A DNA stretch of 64,000 bases from Metarhizium brunneum (lineage: Eukaryota > Ascomycota > Sordariomycetes > Hypocreales > Clavicipitaceae). The notes under the pieces were generated by a model, which did no database searches, was not told where the DNA came from, and worked only from the letters and a program-made list of their open reading frames with translations. Position numbers and translations under genes: made by a program. The stretch spans positions 2,542,001-2,606,000 of the forward strand of contig NC_089428.1 in assembly GCF_013426205.1 (NCBI RefSeq), read 5' to 3'. Below, piece after piece: positions 24,847 to 36,747 of the stretch. Numbering within the stretch: the first letter of the stretch is position 1; every line of letters begins with the position of its first letter.

Positions 24847-27492
24847 ATGAGCCGACCAGCACAACCATGTTTCCCCCGCACCGACAAACTGTGGCTTCTC
24901 GGTCAGATGCAGATGCAGCCCAATCCGCGGCCGGGCACCTCTTATCTTGCGCCGGCAAATGTGGATTACCCCGGCATCACTCCCTCTCCTCACCCCTTCG
25001 TCGACGTCCATCGCCCAAGAGCCCATCTGATAATGGACGGCGGTCGCTATGCGAAGCGAGCGCGCCAGGCTTGCGAGCCTTGTCGGTATTCACGCCTCAC
25101 CCTGGAACCTTGTGAGATGGCCGGGTTTTTTTTGTGTTGACACATGGATCGTAGGAGGAAAAAGTCACGATGTCCGGGAGAGCGACCAATCTGCTCCTAT
25201 TGCGAGCGCCTTGGCCAGCGTTGCGTATACAACGCTGCGGCTGGGGAATCGGGCAGTCAAGCTAGACATGACAGAAAGATGGTGAGACCTTTTCCCCGTT
25301 GCGTACCGAGTTTGCCACGGCATCAGGCTGACGGGGAGAGTAGGCGCATCGAATTGACAGTCTCGAGGGGAAAATGGACCAGCTTATACAGCGGCTCAGG
25401 TGAGAGACGGATTGGCCACGAATACCGGCAGGTTTGGCACGAGTTAATTCACGCAGCCCCGTGGCCATGTCTGGCCGTCAGTCCGTGACGCCATATCCAC
25501 GGCCGACCAGCAGTCGAACATCGTGTGTTGGAGACATTTCATGGTGGGATGTGGGCGAGGAGTGCGGTGAAGAGCTCTTGTATGTCCACAACTGGCGTCT
25601 ACTCTTGCCTGAATCCGGCTATTACGTATAATGACTGTCTAGCAGCGATTTACTCGTGCACAAAGAGAAGCTACTGTCCATGGGCCGGCTCTACATGACG
25701 TGGTGTCACGGACAACCCATCTCGCTGTTCAACCCCGACACATTCCTAGAGTCCTTGACGTTTCGGGATCTTGAACTAATCCTCGCACTGCAGACACTGA
25801 GCCTTCGATATCCACCCGGCACGCTCACGCCTCAAAAGCGCGACAAGCTGGATTCCATGGAAAAGGAAGCACGGAGCGCCGTCATGAGCCGCATCGCCAG
25901 TTCGGAAGCCGAGCTGTCCACCCTCCAGACACTGTGCATTCTAAGCATGGTCGAATTTGCAGGTGACGACAAATGACCACCATTCTCGCTATGATGAGCG
26001 GCTTGGCTAACTCGTCGAGCGTCGTAGATGGCAAGGTTGCCCAGGCAGGACTGCACGTCGCCATGGCAAGTCAACTCGCTCAATGCGTGCAGCCCAACAA
26101 CATGCTTGGGGACGCGCAAGAGTTCAACGACTGCGTCCACGGCATCATTATGCTCCAGAATCTGCAAGGCTGCATCCCCCCAACCACCGGCCCCGGCAGT
26201 GCCCTCTCCTGCAGCAACGCGCCTTCAATCTCCCAAATCCACGCGGCGGCTCTTTCGGGCGTCGAGCCGTCATGTCCGCCGTCAGGGGCGGCTCTCGGGC
26301 ACAGCCAGATGGACTCGGGCATCATGAAGTATGCCCTCGAGCTGAGCGAGGCTTGGAGAATGGCCAGGGCCTACGCCGCGAGCCGCGTTCCCTCGGACGC
26401 GCTTCCGCCATGGAACCAGCGCTCGGATTACTCGGAAATCATGCATCTGCACCTCGAGTTTGACTGCCGCGTGCCGTTGAAGTACCGCTTTGCTGCTAAT
26501 AAGTTTGCAGACCAGGACCAAGACTCGCTCGAGCAGCACCGCAACTATTGGGGCCCCTGGCTCTTTGTACAGATTGTGTATGCCGTGATTCCATGCATAC
26601 TCAACCATCCGTTCCTGCTGTCGATGCGGCTCAAGAACTGTCGCCACACGGTGCCTCAATCCTTCATTCACCACTCGTTTGAATACATCAACCGACACGC
26701 CGGGTGGATCGTGTACTTTATCAATCTGCTGGACAAGAAGTCGTTTCACATTTCCGACCCATCGCTGGCCCATTGCATCGCCATCGTGGCCACCATTCAC
26801 CTCCAACACAGCTTCGTCCAAGACCGAGCGCTGCGAGACAAGGCGCAGCAGGGATTCGACAAGTGCATGAGTAGTCTGCGAAGAATGGGGGGCACATGGC
26901 CCTGCGTGTCCATCATGGTATTATATTGACGCACATGGACCAGCACCGACTCGCGCAGTTCCAGTCGCTGACCATGGACATCTAGGCGAATAACCTCGCC
27001 AAGCTGCGAGAAAGCGTGGGCGTCGTCCCGTCCGACTCGCTCGACGGACAAGTCGCCGGCGGCCGCACGTCCTTTTCCATCGACGCCCAGCTCCTCTGGG
27101 ACATTCTCATCTACGAGCGCGCCGGGCGCCCCGACGCCGGCGCCGACCAGTCCATCTTTGGCAAGACGCTCAAAGTCGGCAGCAAGTCTCGCCACGGCGA
27201 CGCGCCGACCGCCGCCGAGTTCGACCTCGTCGGCTCGGCGGGCATATCCGGCCACAAGGCCGTCTCCAAAGAGACGCCTGCCTACGCGCCAAACGAGGAT
27301 GTGCCCCCTACGCCGGGCCTCCTCGAGACCCATATGGGTGCCGAGGGCGAGGCGACGCCGGGCATTGGCGTGTCGGTGGAGGACCGCTTCTTCGAGGGCA
27401 TCGGCGGCCGCGACGGGCAGGAACACTTGTTTCTTCAGGCCAACGACTTTGGCAAGGCGATTGACAATTGGCTAAGCTTTGATTCATTCTGA
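24847..27492 (+). CDS. Zn2Cys6 transcription factor at the left edge of the oxidoreductase cluster
   Basis: Predicted exons 24847-25085, 25155-25281, 25344-25399, 25643-25962, 26028-26917 and 26986-27492 (712 aa). The first intron splits the zinc cluster, which becomes CX2CX6CX6CX2CX6C after splicing (C76, C79, C86, C93, C96, C103). The short third exon supplies the coiled linker SLEGKMDQLIQRL. The fourth intron (25400-25642, 243 bp) is long for this genome and the least certain join; a small exon may be missed there. The regulatory domain contains YMTWCHGQPISLFNPDTFLE and MVEFADGKVAQAGL, typical of this TF group. Later in-frame ATGs (24907, 24913, 25033) are possible starts. It lies beside the Rieske oxygenase, convergent with it (about 50 bp), and is a candidate cluster regulator. 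Confidence 0.75.
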
Positions 27493-27539
27493 TGACACTA
27501 TCCTTGTCCCACCTGTCTGCTAGTGAATAACCCTTCTGA

Positions 27540-29018
27540 CTACCATGCCAATTCGCAGTTTGCTTTGCGGCTCGATTCACACTCTAGCCGGCTGCACAAG
27601 TCCATGTCCGCTTGCACCGTCGCCGTGACCCTGTGTTTGGGCACCGCGGGCCGGATTTCCGCCCCGGCCGCCTCCTCCGCTTCGTGATGTGTAGTCACCA
27701 GGTCGCGGGTCAGCTTTTGGAAGAACAACGGCCCCTGTGCGACGACGCGTCAGAACGTGAAGAATTGCGCGGCGGGCGCGAACCTACCTTTTCTACGCGG
27801 GGGTGCAGCTCCCCGTGGAGGAATATGCCGGAGTTCAGATTCTTCTGCGCGCCGTTGCAGAGATTCTTGTCCTCTCGCATAATGGTCTTGAAGAAGTCGC
27901 TGATCTCGGTGAATTCGGCGTCCGTGGCGTCGTCGTGTCTGTACACCTCGTACTCCATGTGCGTTTGGGTCGCGGACATGGGTACGCAGCGCTGAATGAA
28001 GAAGAAGTGCGGTCTGTGGCAGGCGATTACCGTTAGCAAGGTTGCTCACTTGTTGTTCGCCAAAGTCGATTACGTACGTTACCGTCATCGAGGCATTGGG
28101 GTACAAGTATGTGCTCACGTTGCCCAAACTTTTCGCCTCTTCGTCTTGTCTGTCAACTGCATAGTGTTGGATGTGAGCCCCCGATGTCTCAACCCAGTAT
28201 TTGGCCAAGTCTGTGACGGCGGGAAGTGCAGGATGCCCCGTAGGGCAATGGTAACACTGTTTTGTACGTGTGAGTTTATATCCATCTTCTTTGCATTCTT
28301 TTGCTGTACCACTGCGGCCACGTACCTCGTTGTAGTTGTCTGCGAGCACCTTCCAGTTGTAGTCCCCGGTCATTTCCCACTCATGATCGAAATGGTACTT
28401 GTTCATGTCAAACTCCAACAACCGTGGTTGAAAGTCGACTGTAGCAAAGTCCTGTTCCCAAGGAACCGAGGGTGTATCGTTTGCGTCAAGATTTACCCAG
28501 ACGAACCCCAGGTTATCGACATGCACATGCACGCGGTACAAACCATTGTCTTCCCTCTTGAACGAAGATATTTCCTGATATTTAGGTGCCTTGGCCAAGT
28601 GGCCGTCAAAACCATACGACCAGCCTTGACAGAATAGTTAGCAACTCTGAATACAAGCCTTCCATGGCCAATCTAGTGTCTCACCATGGTATTTGCATGC
28701 CAAAACGGATGCCTTGCCAGAGTCCTTCTCGACAATGGGATAGGCACGGTGCCTGCAAATGTTGTGATGCGCCCGAATTTGCCCCTGGCGGTCTCTAATC
28801 AAAAAGAACGTATAGCCAGCCTCTGTTATTCGCACAAAGTGGCCAATGTCCGGAAATCGCAATACATGGGTAACGAGCAACCACTTCTTGGAAAAGATGG
28901 CTCGCCTCTCCAGCTCATACATGGCAGGGGACGTGTACCATGCTGCTGGTAAAGCTTGTCCTGTTTTCGGCTCCTCGTCACACTTCGTCGTGCTCTTCCC
29001 AAAACCGAGCCAGCTCAT
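27540..29018 (-). CDS. Rieske non-heme iron oxygenase (choline monooxygenase-like)
   Basis: Predicted exons 29018-28685, 28624-28326, 28256-28078, 28013-27788 and 27734-27540 (410 aa). Splicing rebuilds the Rieske site: CRHRAYPIVEK and CKYHGWSYGFDG, the His of CKYH lying just before the first intron. The 69-bp second intron (28257-28325) is in frame and open; removing it gives DNYNECYHCPTGHP, the mononuclear-iron His pair with the bridging Asp. These are the features of ring-hydroxylating-type oxygenase alpha subunits; in fungi the nearest named relatives are choline-monooxygenase-like or carnitine/betaine-type proteins. It needs a separate reductase, which is not obvious nearby. It is divergent from the FAD amine-oxidase-like gene and shares its promoter. 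Confidence 0.85.
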
Positions 29019-29518
29019 TGTGCGCTTGGAATTCCGATGCTTGGTTATGATGGTGGATGAATAGTAAAAGCACTGCGACTTGAGCACGATGGTATAGCTG
29101 CAGCCGATAAATACGTCGTGAAAACTCTATTATACCCAGACATCGCCCTTCCACACCACGGCATCACTCACCGCGATGCCGTTCTCAGTGCCCAGACCCT
29201 CGGTAGCCCTCGATGACATTCACCACGTATGAGCCGGACTCCGGACCGCATCCGTACCCATACTTCATGGCCCTTGTTTCAGTCCTCCGTGCCCACACCA
29301 GCAACATTACTGGACAAGGCGGACGCCACAGAAGCAGGAGCACAAGTCGTGCATTTTACAGACAACGAGGCGGTGGGCCTTGAACGAGGAGGCAGCCGAC
29401 AACTTAAAAAGACTTTGGACGTACAGTTACTCATGGAGCTCATGAGCAACCATACTACGTGGCGTGGCCGATAGTCTGCTATTCGACGACAAACTACACG
29501 ACAGCAAATTAAAAAAAA
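29019..29518. promoter_or_regulatory. Shared divergent promoter with CGG/CCG triplets
   Basis: A 500-bp gap between head-to-head Rieske oxygenase and FAD-oxidase genes. At 29235-29243 there is CGG-ACT-CCG, an inverted pair of CGG triplets, with further CCG/CGG copies to 29254. Zn2Cys6 proteins typically bind such triplets, and two regulators flank this cluster. Binding is an inference. Confidence 0.4.
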
Positions 29519-30880
29519 ATGGTGTCCGAAAGCCACCCCTCCAAATCAGATGCCGTCGTCATTATTGGTGCCGGTGTGTTTGGCCTCTCAACGGCCTTAG
29601 AGCTTACCACGCGAGGGTACACTAACATCACCGTCCTGGATCGTTACCTGCCCCCCGCGGTAGATGGGAGCAGCGTTGACATTTCCCGCATCATCAGATT
29701 CGACTACGGAGACGCTTTCTACAGCAAGTTGGCCAGGGAGGCCGTCCAGCTCTGGGCCACCGAGTACCCCGACCATTACCATCAAGCCGGGTTCCTCATG
29801 CTCAATGAGAAGGGGGGGTTTGAGTACACGGCCAAGTCAAAGCAAGTCGACGAGCAGCTGGGCAAAACCATCGAGGAGTATGCTGATGCCACTCGGATGC
29901 GCTCGATACGCCCGGGCATACCCGGCAAGCTGGAAGGAATGAGCGCCTATTACAACCCAAAGGGGGGTTGGGCAGACGCAGCCTCGAGTATTGCGCAGCT
30001 AGCCGCTCGCTGCAGCCTCGCGGGTGTTTCATTTATTACCGGCGCAAGAGGCACCGCCGCGTCTCTGGTGTATCAGGAGTCCGGGGTTGTCGGGGTCAGG
30101 GTTGTGCGAGGCCCTCCGATTCGGGCATCTCTCGTCATCCTCGCCACGGGAGCGTGGACAAACCACCTGCTGCCCGTGGGACACGCCAGCTCGGCATCAG
30201 CGCAGCCCGTTGGGTTTATCCAGTTGACAGAAGGAGAAGCCGCGCGCTTGAGAAACATGCCCGTCATGATCAATTCCAATAAGGGGGTGTTTGTTTTCCC
30301 GCCCACTCCCGGCTCGAATATCCTCAAGGTGGCTCGCCACGGTTGGGGATATGCCACGGAGGAGAGGGTTGACGATGGACATTCGCCAGCGAGGGTCGTT
30401 TCGTGCCCGCGGCGCGACGGCAACAACGCACGTAGTTCCTATATGCCGGAAGATGCGCAGCAAGGACTGAGGGATGGACTGAGAGATCTTGTTCCGGAAT
30501 TTGCTGAGAGGCCTTGGTCCCGGCTACGCCTCTGCTGGTATTCGGATACGCCCGAAGGGGATTTCATTGCCGATAAACATCCTCGTGTTCAGGGACTCTT
30601 TATTGCTACAGGTGGTTCAGGACAGTATGTGCTTTCAACGCTGCGCTTTAACGACTCTTGACTAGTTTGTTACTAACGTGCATCTAGTGGTTTCAAATTT
30701 CTTCCTGTTCTTGGCAAGTATATTGTAGATTGTTTGGAGAATAAAGCAGGGAAAGAATTAAGATGGAAGTGGAGGTATAGACTGCCTTCCGGGGCAGACG
30801 ATATAGTCAAAATAGGAGATGGAAGTAGAGGAGGGCCGCCTTTGAGACTTCTCACTGCCGAAGAACAAGCCAAACTATAG
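29519..30880 (+). CDS. FAD-dependent amine/amino-acid oxidase (sarcosine/saccharopine oxidase family)
   Basis: Predicted exons 29519-30624 and 30688-30880 (432 aa). Without the intron (GTATGT...TAG) the protein would end before the conserved C-terminal flavin motif; with it, GGSGHGFKFLPVLGKY is formed, as in fungal amadoriases and L-saccharopine oxidases. The N-terminal FAD motif is IIGAGVFGLSTALEL (about residues 14-28). LCWYSDTP places a Cys at the position of the covalent-flavin Cys of monomeric sarcosine oxidase. The family oxidises secondary amines or N-substituted amino acids, producing H2O2. Together with the divergent Rieske oxygenase it suggests stepwise N-dealkylation of an amine; the true substrate is unknown. 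Likely cytosolic or peroxisomal; the C-terminus ends QAKL, a weak PTS1-like tripeptide AKL. Confidence 0.88.
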
Positions 30881-31595
30881 AGCTGCGGTGTCTTGGTCGG
30901 TTTTGATACTCTAGTGTTCTTTGATAGCCCAGGTCTTGCTCGAAAGGCCAGGCAAGCTTCGATCCCCAGCTGCTATGCATCGTATAGATGGAGCATTCAT
31001 AGTCATTTAATTGCTTCTCTCGTGCCACTTGCATGACTTGTCGGAGAAGAGCCTATTTCCTGTTTCCATATTTCGAGTCTGCGTATGCAGCACGCAGCGT
31101 GGCCACCCTGTCGTACACCAGCTTTCACTGATGCCAGTCCCCTCGTCGGGCACAAGTGTGTGTATCGCTGTATCGCCAGGCACCAGCATCTCACGGCCGG
31201 GACACCTGGATCAAAACCGGTAATACTAGAGGCGGCGCTGGGTGTTACAGTAGCCCAGCTGAGCTGCTCTTCAGCTAAGCCCGAACCCCATGCTCCCTTC
31301 TGCCAGTTGTAGGCTGCTGGCCTGGCCACCTACGTGGTCACATGGACTATTCACGGCTCTGTGGCGCCGTCTTGCCGCCGTCCCAACTGGTCGGTACAGG
31401 ACTGGCATGAGTCTGGACCAGAGTCGACACGGCACAGAAACGGTATCCGGTCCGGACGGTCCGCCTCACCTCACAACCCTTCAGACGACGGACCAGGGCC
31501 GACGTTCGTGCCTTATCAGCAATCCATCTTGGGATAAACATGTTGACCAAATAGTTCAAAGACGTATTCTCCTACGGCATTCAAACTTGGTGGAA
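30881..31595. other. Intergenic gap
   Basis: No supported gene in about 0.7 kb. It should hold the 3' end of the FAD oxidase transcript and the promoter of the monooxygenase gene that starts at 31596. Confidence 0.5.
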
Positions 31596-33758
31596 ATGGA
31601 CAGCACTGAAGGCTCGTCAGCTCGGCGCCTCAGGTGCACTATTATTGGTGCAGGGTAAGTCCGATGTCGTCATGTCCAACATCTTGATACAAGACTCTAA
31701 ACGTACTATAGAGTTTCGGGAATTTTGATGGGTAATTAGATCGATTCTAATCTGTTGATGGAATCTAGTATCCTTGCTAACCTCTCTTAGCTTGCAAAAT
31801 TCGGATGCATTTAGCAGCATTTGTCGATTTTCAGATACTGGAAAACAATTCCGAACTGGGAGGAACTTGGCAAGAAAACCGATACCCAGGTAGAATATTC
31901 ACGCTCCCATTCTGCTTATAATTTTGTCGACTTGCTCAAACTCCATAGGTTGCGCATGCGACGTCCCAAGCCACTGCTACCAATTCTCTTTTGCACCAAA
32001 TCCAGACTGGTCCCGGATGTCAGTTGCAATTTTGCTCTCTGCCCTCAAAATCCGTGCCGCTGACCAGCCAGGTATGCAACTTCGTTTGAGATTAGAAACT
32101 ATCTCAAAGCAGTTGCCAGGCGATTCCGTCTAGACGAAAACATATCGTATGGCCGCAAAGTGGTGTCGGCAACCTGGTCCGACGAAACAAGCACCTGGAC
32201 TGTCCAGACGAGCCACGGAGACACTATAGAGTCCGAAATTCTTGTCAACGCAGGGGGCATCTTGAATAATCCACAAATGCCAAGCATAGAGGGTCTGGAT
32301 ACCTTTACCGGGCCAACTTTACACACCGCCGCGTGGGACTCGTCCGTCCATCTTGAGGGCAAGACCGTTGCCATCATTGGATCTGGCGCAAGCTCTGTCC
32401 AAGTGCTTCCTCAGCTCCAGGCCAAGTGCAAGCATATCAACGTGTATATCCGCACGCCGTCTTGGATCTGCCCGCCGGTTGTTGTACCCAATGCCGGTAA
32501 CAGCAATTACACCTACCAAGACGAGGAGAGGGAATTGTTCAGGAAGGATGAAGGACATTACATCCACTTGCGGAAAGACATCGAATCGCGGTTTAATAGC
32601 ATGTTTGGTGCATTTTTTAAGCTAAACCCAGAGCAACAGGATATGCGGAATCGATTTGAAGCGCGCATGAGATGCATTATAAAAGATGAGGAGCTGCAAA
32701 GGCGACTGATCCCGTCCTTTGAAGCTGGATGTCGCCGTATCAACCCGGGGGAGCAGTACCTTATTTCCATCCAGGAACCCAATGTTGAGCCTGTTTTTGA
32801 CCCAATTCAACGGGTGACACACACCGGCATCGTTGCGGGAGGAGTGGAATATCCGGCCGATGTCATAGTCGCGGCAACAGGGTTCAATACAAGTTTCCGA
32901 CCGAGGTTCCCCATCATCGGTCGGAAACGAGTCAACTTGCAGGACATATGGGGGAAGGATCCAATCTCGTACTTTGGAACCGGTGTCTCTGGCTTCCCAA
33001 ACTATCTGGTCTACTTGGGCCCGAATACACCCATTTCCAACGGCAGCCTCATGGGTAAGATTTCACTCTCTCACCCCTTGGAGCGAAGCACCTCACACTT
33101 ATTCTCTACGCAGGGCCGTTGGAAGCAACTAGCGACTACTTTATTCGTCTGCTCCAACGAATGATTAGACATGGCGCGCTCTCCTTTGACGTACACCCGG
33201 GTGCGCAAGAAGATTTCGACAAGCACACCAAGAGTTTCATGAAAGGAATGGTGTGGACGGGCACATGCCGCAGCTGGTGTGAGTTGGCACGCTCGATTAT
33301 TGGCCTTGGCGCAAGTCTGACAAGACGCAGTTAAGCGGGCAGACGACGGCAAGGTGACGGCTCTGTGGCCAGGAAGCTCGCTCCATTACATGCAGTGCCT
33401 TGCCGAGGACCGATGGGAAGATTACGAATGGAGGTACGACAAGGAGCGCTTTGCGTACTGGAAAAACGGATTCTCTTGGATCGAGAGACCTGGCGCGGAT
33501 CAAATGGGGCTGCAAGCACAGCGGTCAATGGAAGCCATGACGACTCTGCCGCGCAGCACGTCGGATTTGGCATTTTACATAGGCAAGGCGGAAAACCTCT
33601 CGCCGTCGGAAATGTCATCAAACGGCGAGAGTCCTGTTGACAGCATCGAGAACATCAAGTCTGCCGGGGCAAAGAGCCTGGGAGAGCACGATGGTCCCGC
33701 TAGAGACAAGGAGGTAGCTGCTGCTGCAGACCACTTTTGTATCACGGTCCCAGTTTAG
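31596..33758 (+). CDS. Baeyer-Villiger-type flavin monooxygenase
   Basis: Predicted exons 31596-31654, 31712-31731, 31791-31889, 31949-32018, 32072-33054, 33114-33278 and 33331-33758 (607 aa). The 5' part is cut into very small exons, including one of 20 bp, and all phases agree. The joined N-terminus reads IIGAGVSGILMA, then ENNSELGGTWQENRYPG and CDVPSHCYQFSFAPNPDW, the classical start of cyclohexanone-monooxygenase-like proteins. The family fingerprint FTGPTLHTAAWD (FXGXXXHXXXW) is at about residues 161-172, followed by the NADPH motif AIIGSGASSVQ. The enzyme should insert one oxygen atom from O2 into a ketone or oxidise a heteroatom using NADPH. It lies in the cluster between the FAD oxidase and the cupin gene, all on the plus strand. 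Confidence 0.88.
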
Positions 33759-34176
33759 GGGTCTCGCGTGTAGAGGGTTTATATAACTACATGTAGAACA
33801 AGGATGAGAGCCGTGGGCGGCTGTGAGACGTGCACGACGTTGAGCATCTGGTCAAGTCCCTGATGGCGCGGCTGTTGTATAGCGGATGGAACTCGACGAA
33901 GATGCTCAAGCTGTGACTAGAACGCCAGCCTGCCCTCTGCATTCCGCTCTGTGGTGCACCAGACTCCAACGAATCAATTGATGTCTCCGTCATGCGGCGC
34001 CACGCGGCTTTCATCCCGGCCCCGACCCGTGATCGGGCCGTGCAGGCCGCACTCGTACTCTCGCCCTCCACACACGAGTTGGACATCGCAGCTGATGAAA
34101 AGGAAGCGCAGTAGTCTTATGCGTTCAAAGCCCGGACTCATCAATGACGCGACATTCATTGAATTCTTTATTCACA

Positions 34177-34889
34177 ATGGCGCAATCCGTTCAATGCTAC
34201 TACTTATCCCCCAATTCCGACGCACCAAACAACCCGTTGCCGGTGCTGCACTATCGCGGGGTCCTGCCTCTGGAGGCGACAGAAGACATGGCCACCAAGT
34301 TTCTGACCGCCAACACTTGGGAAAAGCGAGTATGCGACTGAGAAGGGGGGCTCGTGGGTTATTCCATGCCAGCACCGCTAATACCTGCCGGCCAGGGCGC
34401 CTGGGGACACATTGGCATCCGCCATTTCCACCCAAACACGCACGAGTGTTATGGTACGGCAGTCTCGACTCTTGAAGCGGAAGACGTTGGTCGTCTAATC
34501 TTGGCAGGAATCGTCAGCGGCCGTTCTACAATGCTTCTCGGCAAGATAAACGACGGCACGGGCGTGCATGTCCAGGTGCAAAGGGGAGACGTCATTGTGC
34601 TTCCCGCCGGCACCGCACACTCCAGCATCGAGAGCACGCCTGATTACTTCTACATTGGCGTCTATCCGCGCGTACGTTCCACTGCGTGGCGGACGTTGTC
34701 GCGAGTTGCTCATGGTACTGACAAGGTCGACAGCGCCATCCGAGGTGGGTAAACGAGCACGGCAAAACCCCAGCGACACACTTTCGATCCACGATTCGGG
34801 CTGTCGAGATGCCCGAGGAGGATCCGGTATATGGAAAGGACGGGCCGCTTTTGAAGCTGTGGCGCCCTCGGGACCTGGCGAGGCTGTAG
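34177..34889 (+). CDS. Cupin-fold protein
   Basis: Predicted exons 34177-34329, 34396-34453, 34508-34671 and 34734-34889 (176 aa). An in-frame TGA lies at 34339-34341, but it falls inside a 66-bp intron (GTATGC...CAG); splicing gives NTWEKRGAWGHIGIRHFHP. The metal-binding cupin motif 1 (HFHPNTHECYG) and motif 2 (GDVIVLPAGTAHSS) are complete, and the C-terminus DPVYGKDGPLLKLW is typical of a fungal RmlC-like cupin group. It is probably a small metal-binding enzyme such as an isomerase or dioxygenase, but the reaction is not known. An upstream in-frame ATG at 34144 is an alternative start. It follows the monooxygenase on the same strand by about 420 bp. Confidence 0.82.
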
Positions 34890-35046
34890 TCTAGGGGTCT
34901 GGTGCGGCACAGAATCGTGCTTGGTGATGGACACATGTTGTCAATGGATCAAGACACCCGTGCCGCTTGCATTCAACATGCTAACAAACTTGTTTGGTAT
35001 CCCCCATGATGAGCTGTAGACAAAGCACGACCAAATGCATCGTTAT

Positions 35047-36747
35047 TTACATCATGCCGTTGCTGCCAGCGTTCCAAAAGAAGCCGGGGTTGAGAAACTG
35101 CTCAATATCAAAGTACTGGAGGTTGGAAAAGTCCATCGGGAACCCATCCATCCACTCTGTTCCATCCGACAGCGTCGGAGACGTTTCCGAAACCACGTCT
35201 ACCGGGTTTGCCGGACACAGCTTCAAGATGTCGCTTAGGGCAGAGGCGAACATCTCTTTACCCCTTTGGTGCAGCAGCACCAGTGAGCGAGCCGTCTTCA
35301 ACGCGTCTTCCGTAGCTTTGGTGTTGTACACGGCCGAGATGTCTTTCAGACACTGCATGGCATCTCTGAGCTGGGAGATGGACGAAACGGTATCTATGGC
35401 CAGCAGGACACAGACAATCTGGAACGGGACGTAGGCCATGTGATGCCAGGGCGCGCGAGCAGCCAGGATAGCCTGCGCGGCTTGGATGCCATTCGTCGTC
35501 AGTACCAAGATCTTTTGAAGAATGGACTCGGTAAGCGAGACTTCCAGCGAGCGTAGTCGGCGGCAGAGACAGAGCGCCAGGTTGCATTGAGCGAGAACCG
35601 TGGGGGGAATCGAGTGCGCGCGGCTGAGCACCGTGTGCAGTGCCGTCTCGAGTTCCGCCGCGGTCGGCTTTCTCTCCGGATCCAATTCTATCGAGAATGG
35701 CAACAGCTCGCTTATTTCGTACGTGTAATCGCCTGGCCGTGGCGTGGGCAGCATCGCGATGGAGATGTTGGACAAGGAGACGCGCGTGAGGCCCATGTCG
35801 AATGACATCCAAATGTTGAGGTGCTGCGCGACCAGGACGATTCTTCGTGCGGTTTCGGAGTCAACCTCTTGCCGCGTCGAGGGGAGGGCAGACTCGCTCG
35901 AGGATTCGACCGTCAGGCCGGCTGCCTCAATCATGTGCATCACCATGCTGCTTGCCATCCAGGCTTCGTAGTGTGTTCCGGCGACTCTGAGGTACACGAC
36001 ACGAAGCAGCCAGGCCGTGATGCTCGTTACCGTCGCCGGCGTGGACATGGATTGCTCCAGGAGTATCCTTGCCGACTCGACGAGGTCGAGCTCAGCCTGG
36101 TCTGAGTGGACTCGAGAGAAGAGACAGCCGAGGGCGGCAATCCCGCACAGCACTGCGTCTGAAGCTTGCTGAACCATCTGTGCCGTCCATCTCAGTTGGA
36201 TATGCCGTGTCACTTCGTGGCGGTCGATGAATCCGTATATCGGATCCACCTGCTGGAAATAGACGGTTGCAAGTTCCTGCATCCTCTGCAGGGACAGCAA
36301 CTCGGTAATGGCGTGGTAGACGGGTATGCGTTTTGCCTGGCGGGATCCGAGAAACGCGTTCCAGGCAAAGGTGTGCATCCGTGGGTTCTTCTTGGGGTCC
36401 AACCGCAACGCCAGCTTTCGGACAAAGGCAGATCCAGAGTTGGCTTCCAGTGAACGAGCCTGATTGTGCGGGGGAGCCCCCGAGGTCGATTGCGCCGCCT
36501 CTTCGGGAGACGCTTGCGCGTTCATCAGACGCACCGCCGCTGGCGTTGGAGGTTTGATGGCCGGCGCCGTGTGCTCCAGACTCTGCGGCCGGCGGCCCTT
36601 TCTTGTCTTGCCCTCGTGGTATATACACTCATACTCGAACCGCACGCACGTGCCACACGGCCGGGCGCCATCACACCTGCGCTTGAGGTCTCGGCATGTC
36701 TGGCATGCAAGCCGGGAGCGCTTACGCCCCGTGGTCGACGGAGTCAT
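35047..36747 (-). CDS. Zn2Cys6 transcription factor, second regulator of the cluster
   Basis: Intronless, 566 aa from the ATG at 36747; the frame is open further upstream only from a TTG. A canonical zinc cluster is at the very N-terminus: CQTCRDLKRRC then CGTCVRFEYEC, spacing CX2CX6CX5CX2CX6C (C15-C41). The rest is an alpha-helical fungal regulatory domain with FLGSRQAKRIPVYHAITELL, IYGFIDRHEVTRHIQLRW and the Ala/Leu-rich WLLRVVYLRVAGTHYEAW. It is divergent from the MFS transporter gene (572 bp between ATGs) and probably controls it or the wider cluster. Confidence 0.88.
   Translation of the reverse strand: MTPSTTGRKRSRLACQTCRDLKRRCDGARPCGTCVRFEYECIYHEGKTRKGRRPQSLEHTAPAIKPPTPAAVRLMNAQASPEEAAQSTSGAPPHNQARSLEANSGSAFVRKLALRLDPKKNPRMHTFAWNAFLGSRQAKRIPVYHAITELLSLQRMQELATVYFQQVDPIYGFIDRHEVTRHIQLRWTAQMVQQASDAVLCGIAALGCLFSRVHSDQAELDLVESARILLEQSMSTPATVTSITAWLLRVVYLRVAGTHYEAWMASSMVMHMIEAAGLTVESSSESALPSTRQEVDSETARRIVLVAQHLNIWMSFDMGLTRVSLSNISIAMLPTPRPGDYTYEISELLPFSIELDPERKPTAAELETALHTVLSRAHSIPPTVLAQCNLALCLCRRLRSLEVSLTESILQKILVLTTNGIQAAQAILAARAPWHHMAYVPFQIVCVLLAIDTVSSISQLRDAMQCLKDISAVYNTKATEDALKTARSLVLLHQRGKEMFASALSDILKLCPANPVDVVSETSPTLSDGTEWMDGFPMDFSNLQYFDIEQFLNPGFFWNAGSNGMM

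Noticed and set aside
34339..34341. In-frame stop in the cupin gene, as if a pseudogene
   Set aside because: The TGA lies inside a well-formed 66-bp intron; splicing restores the conserved cupin sequence.
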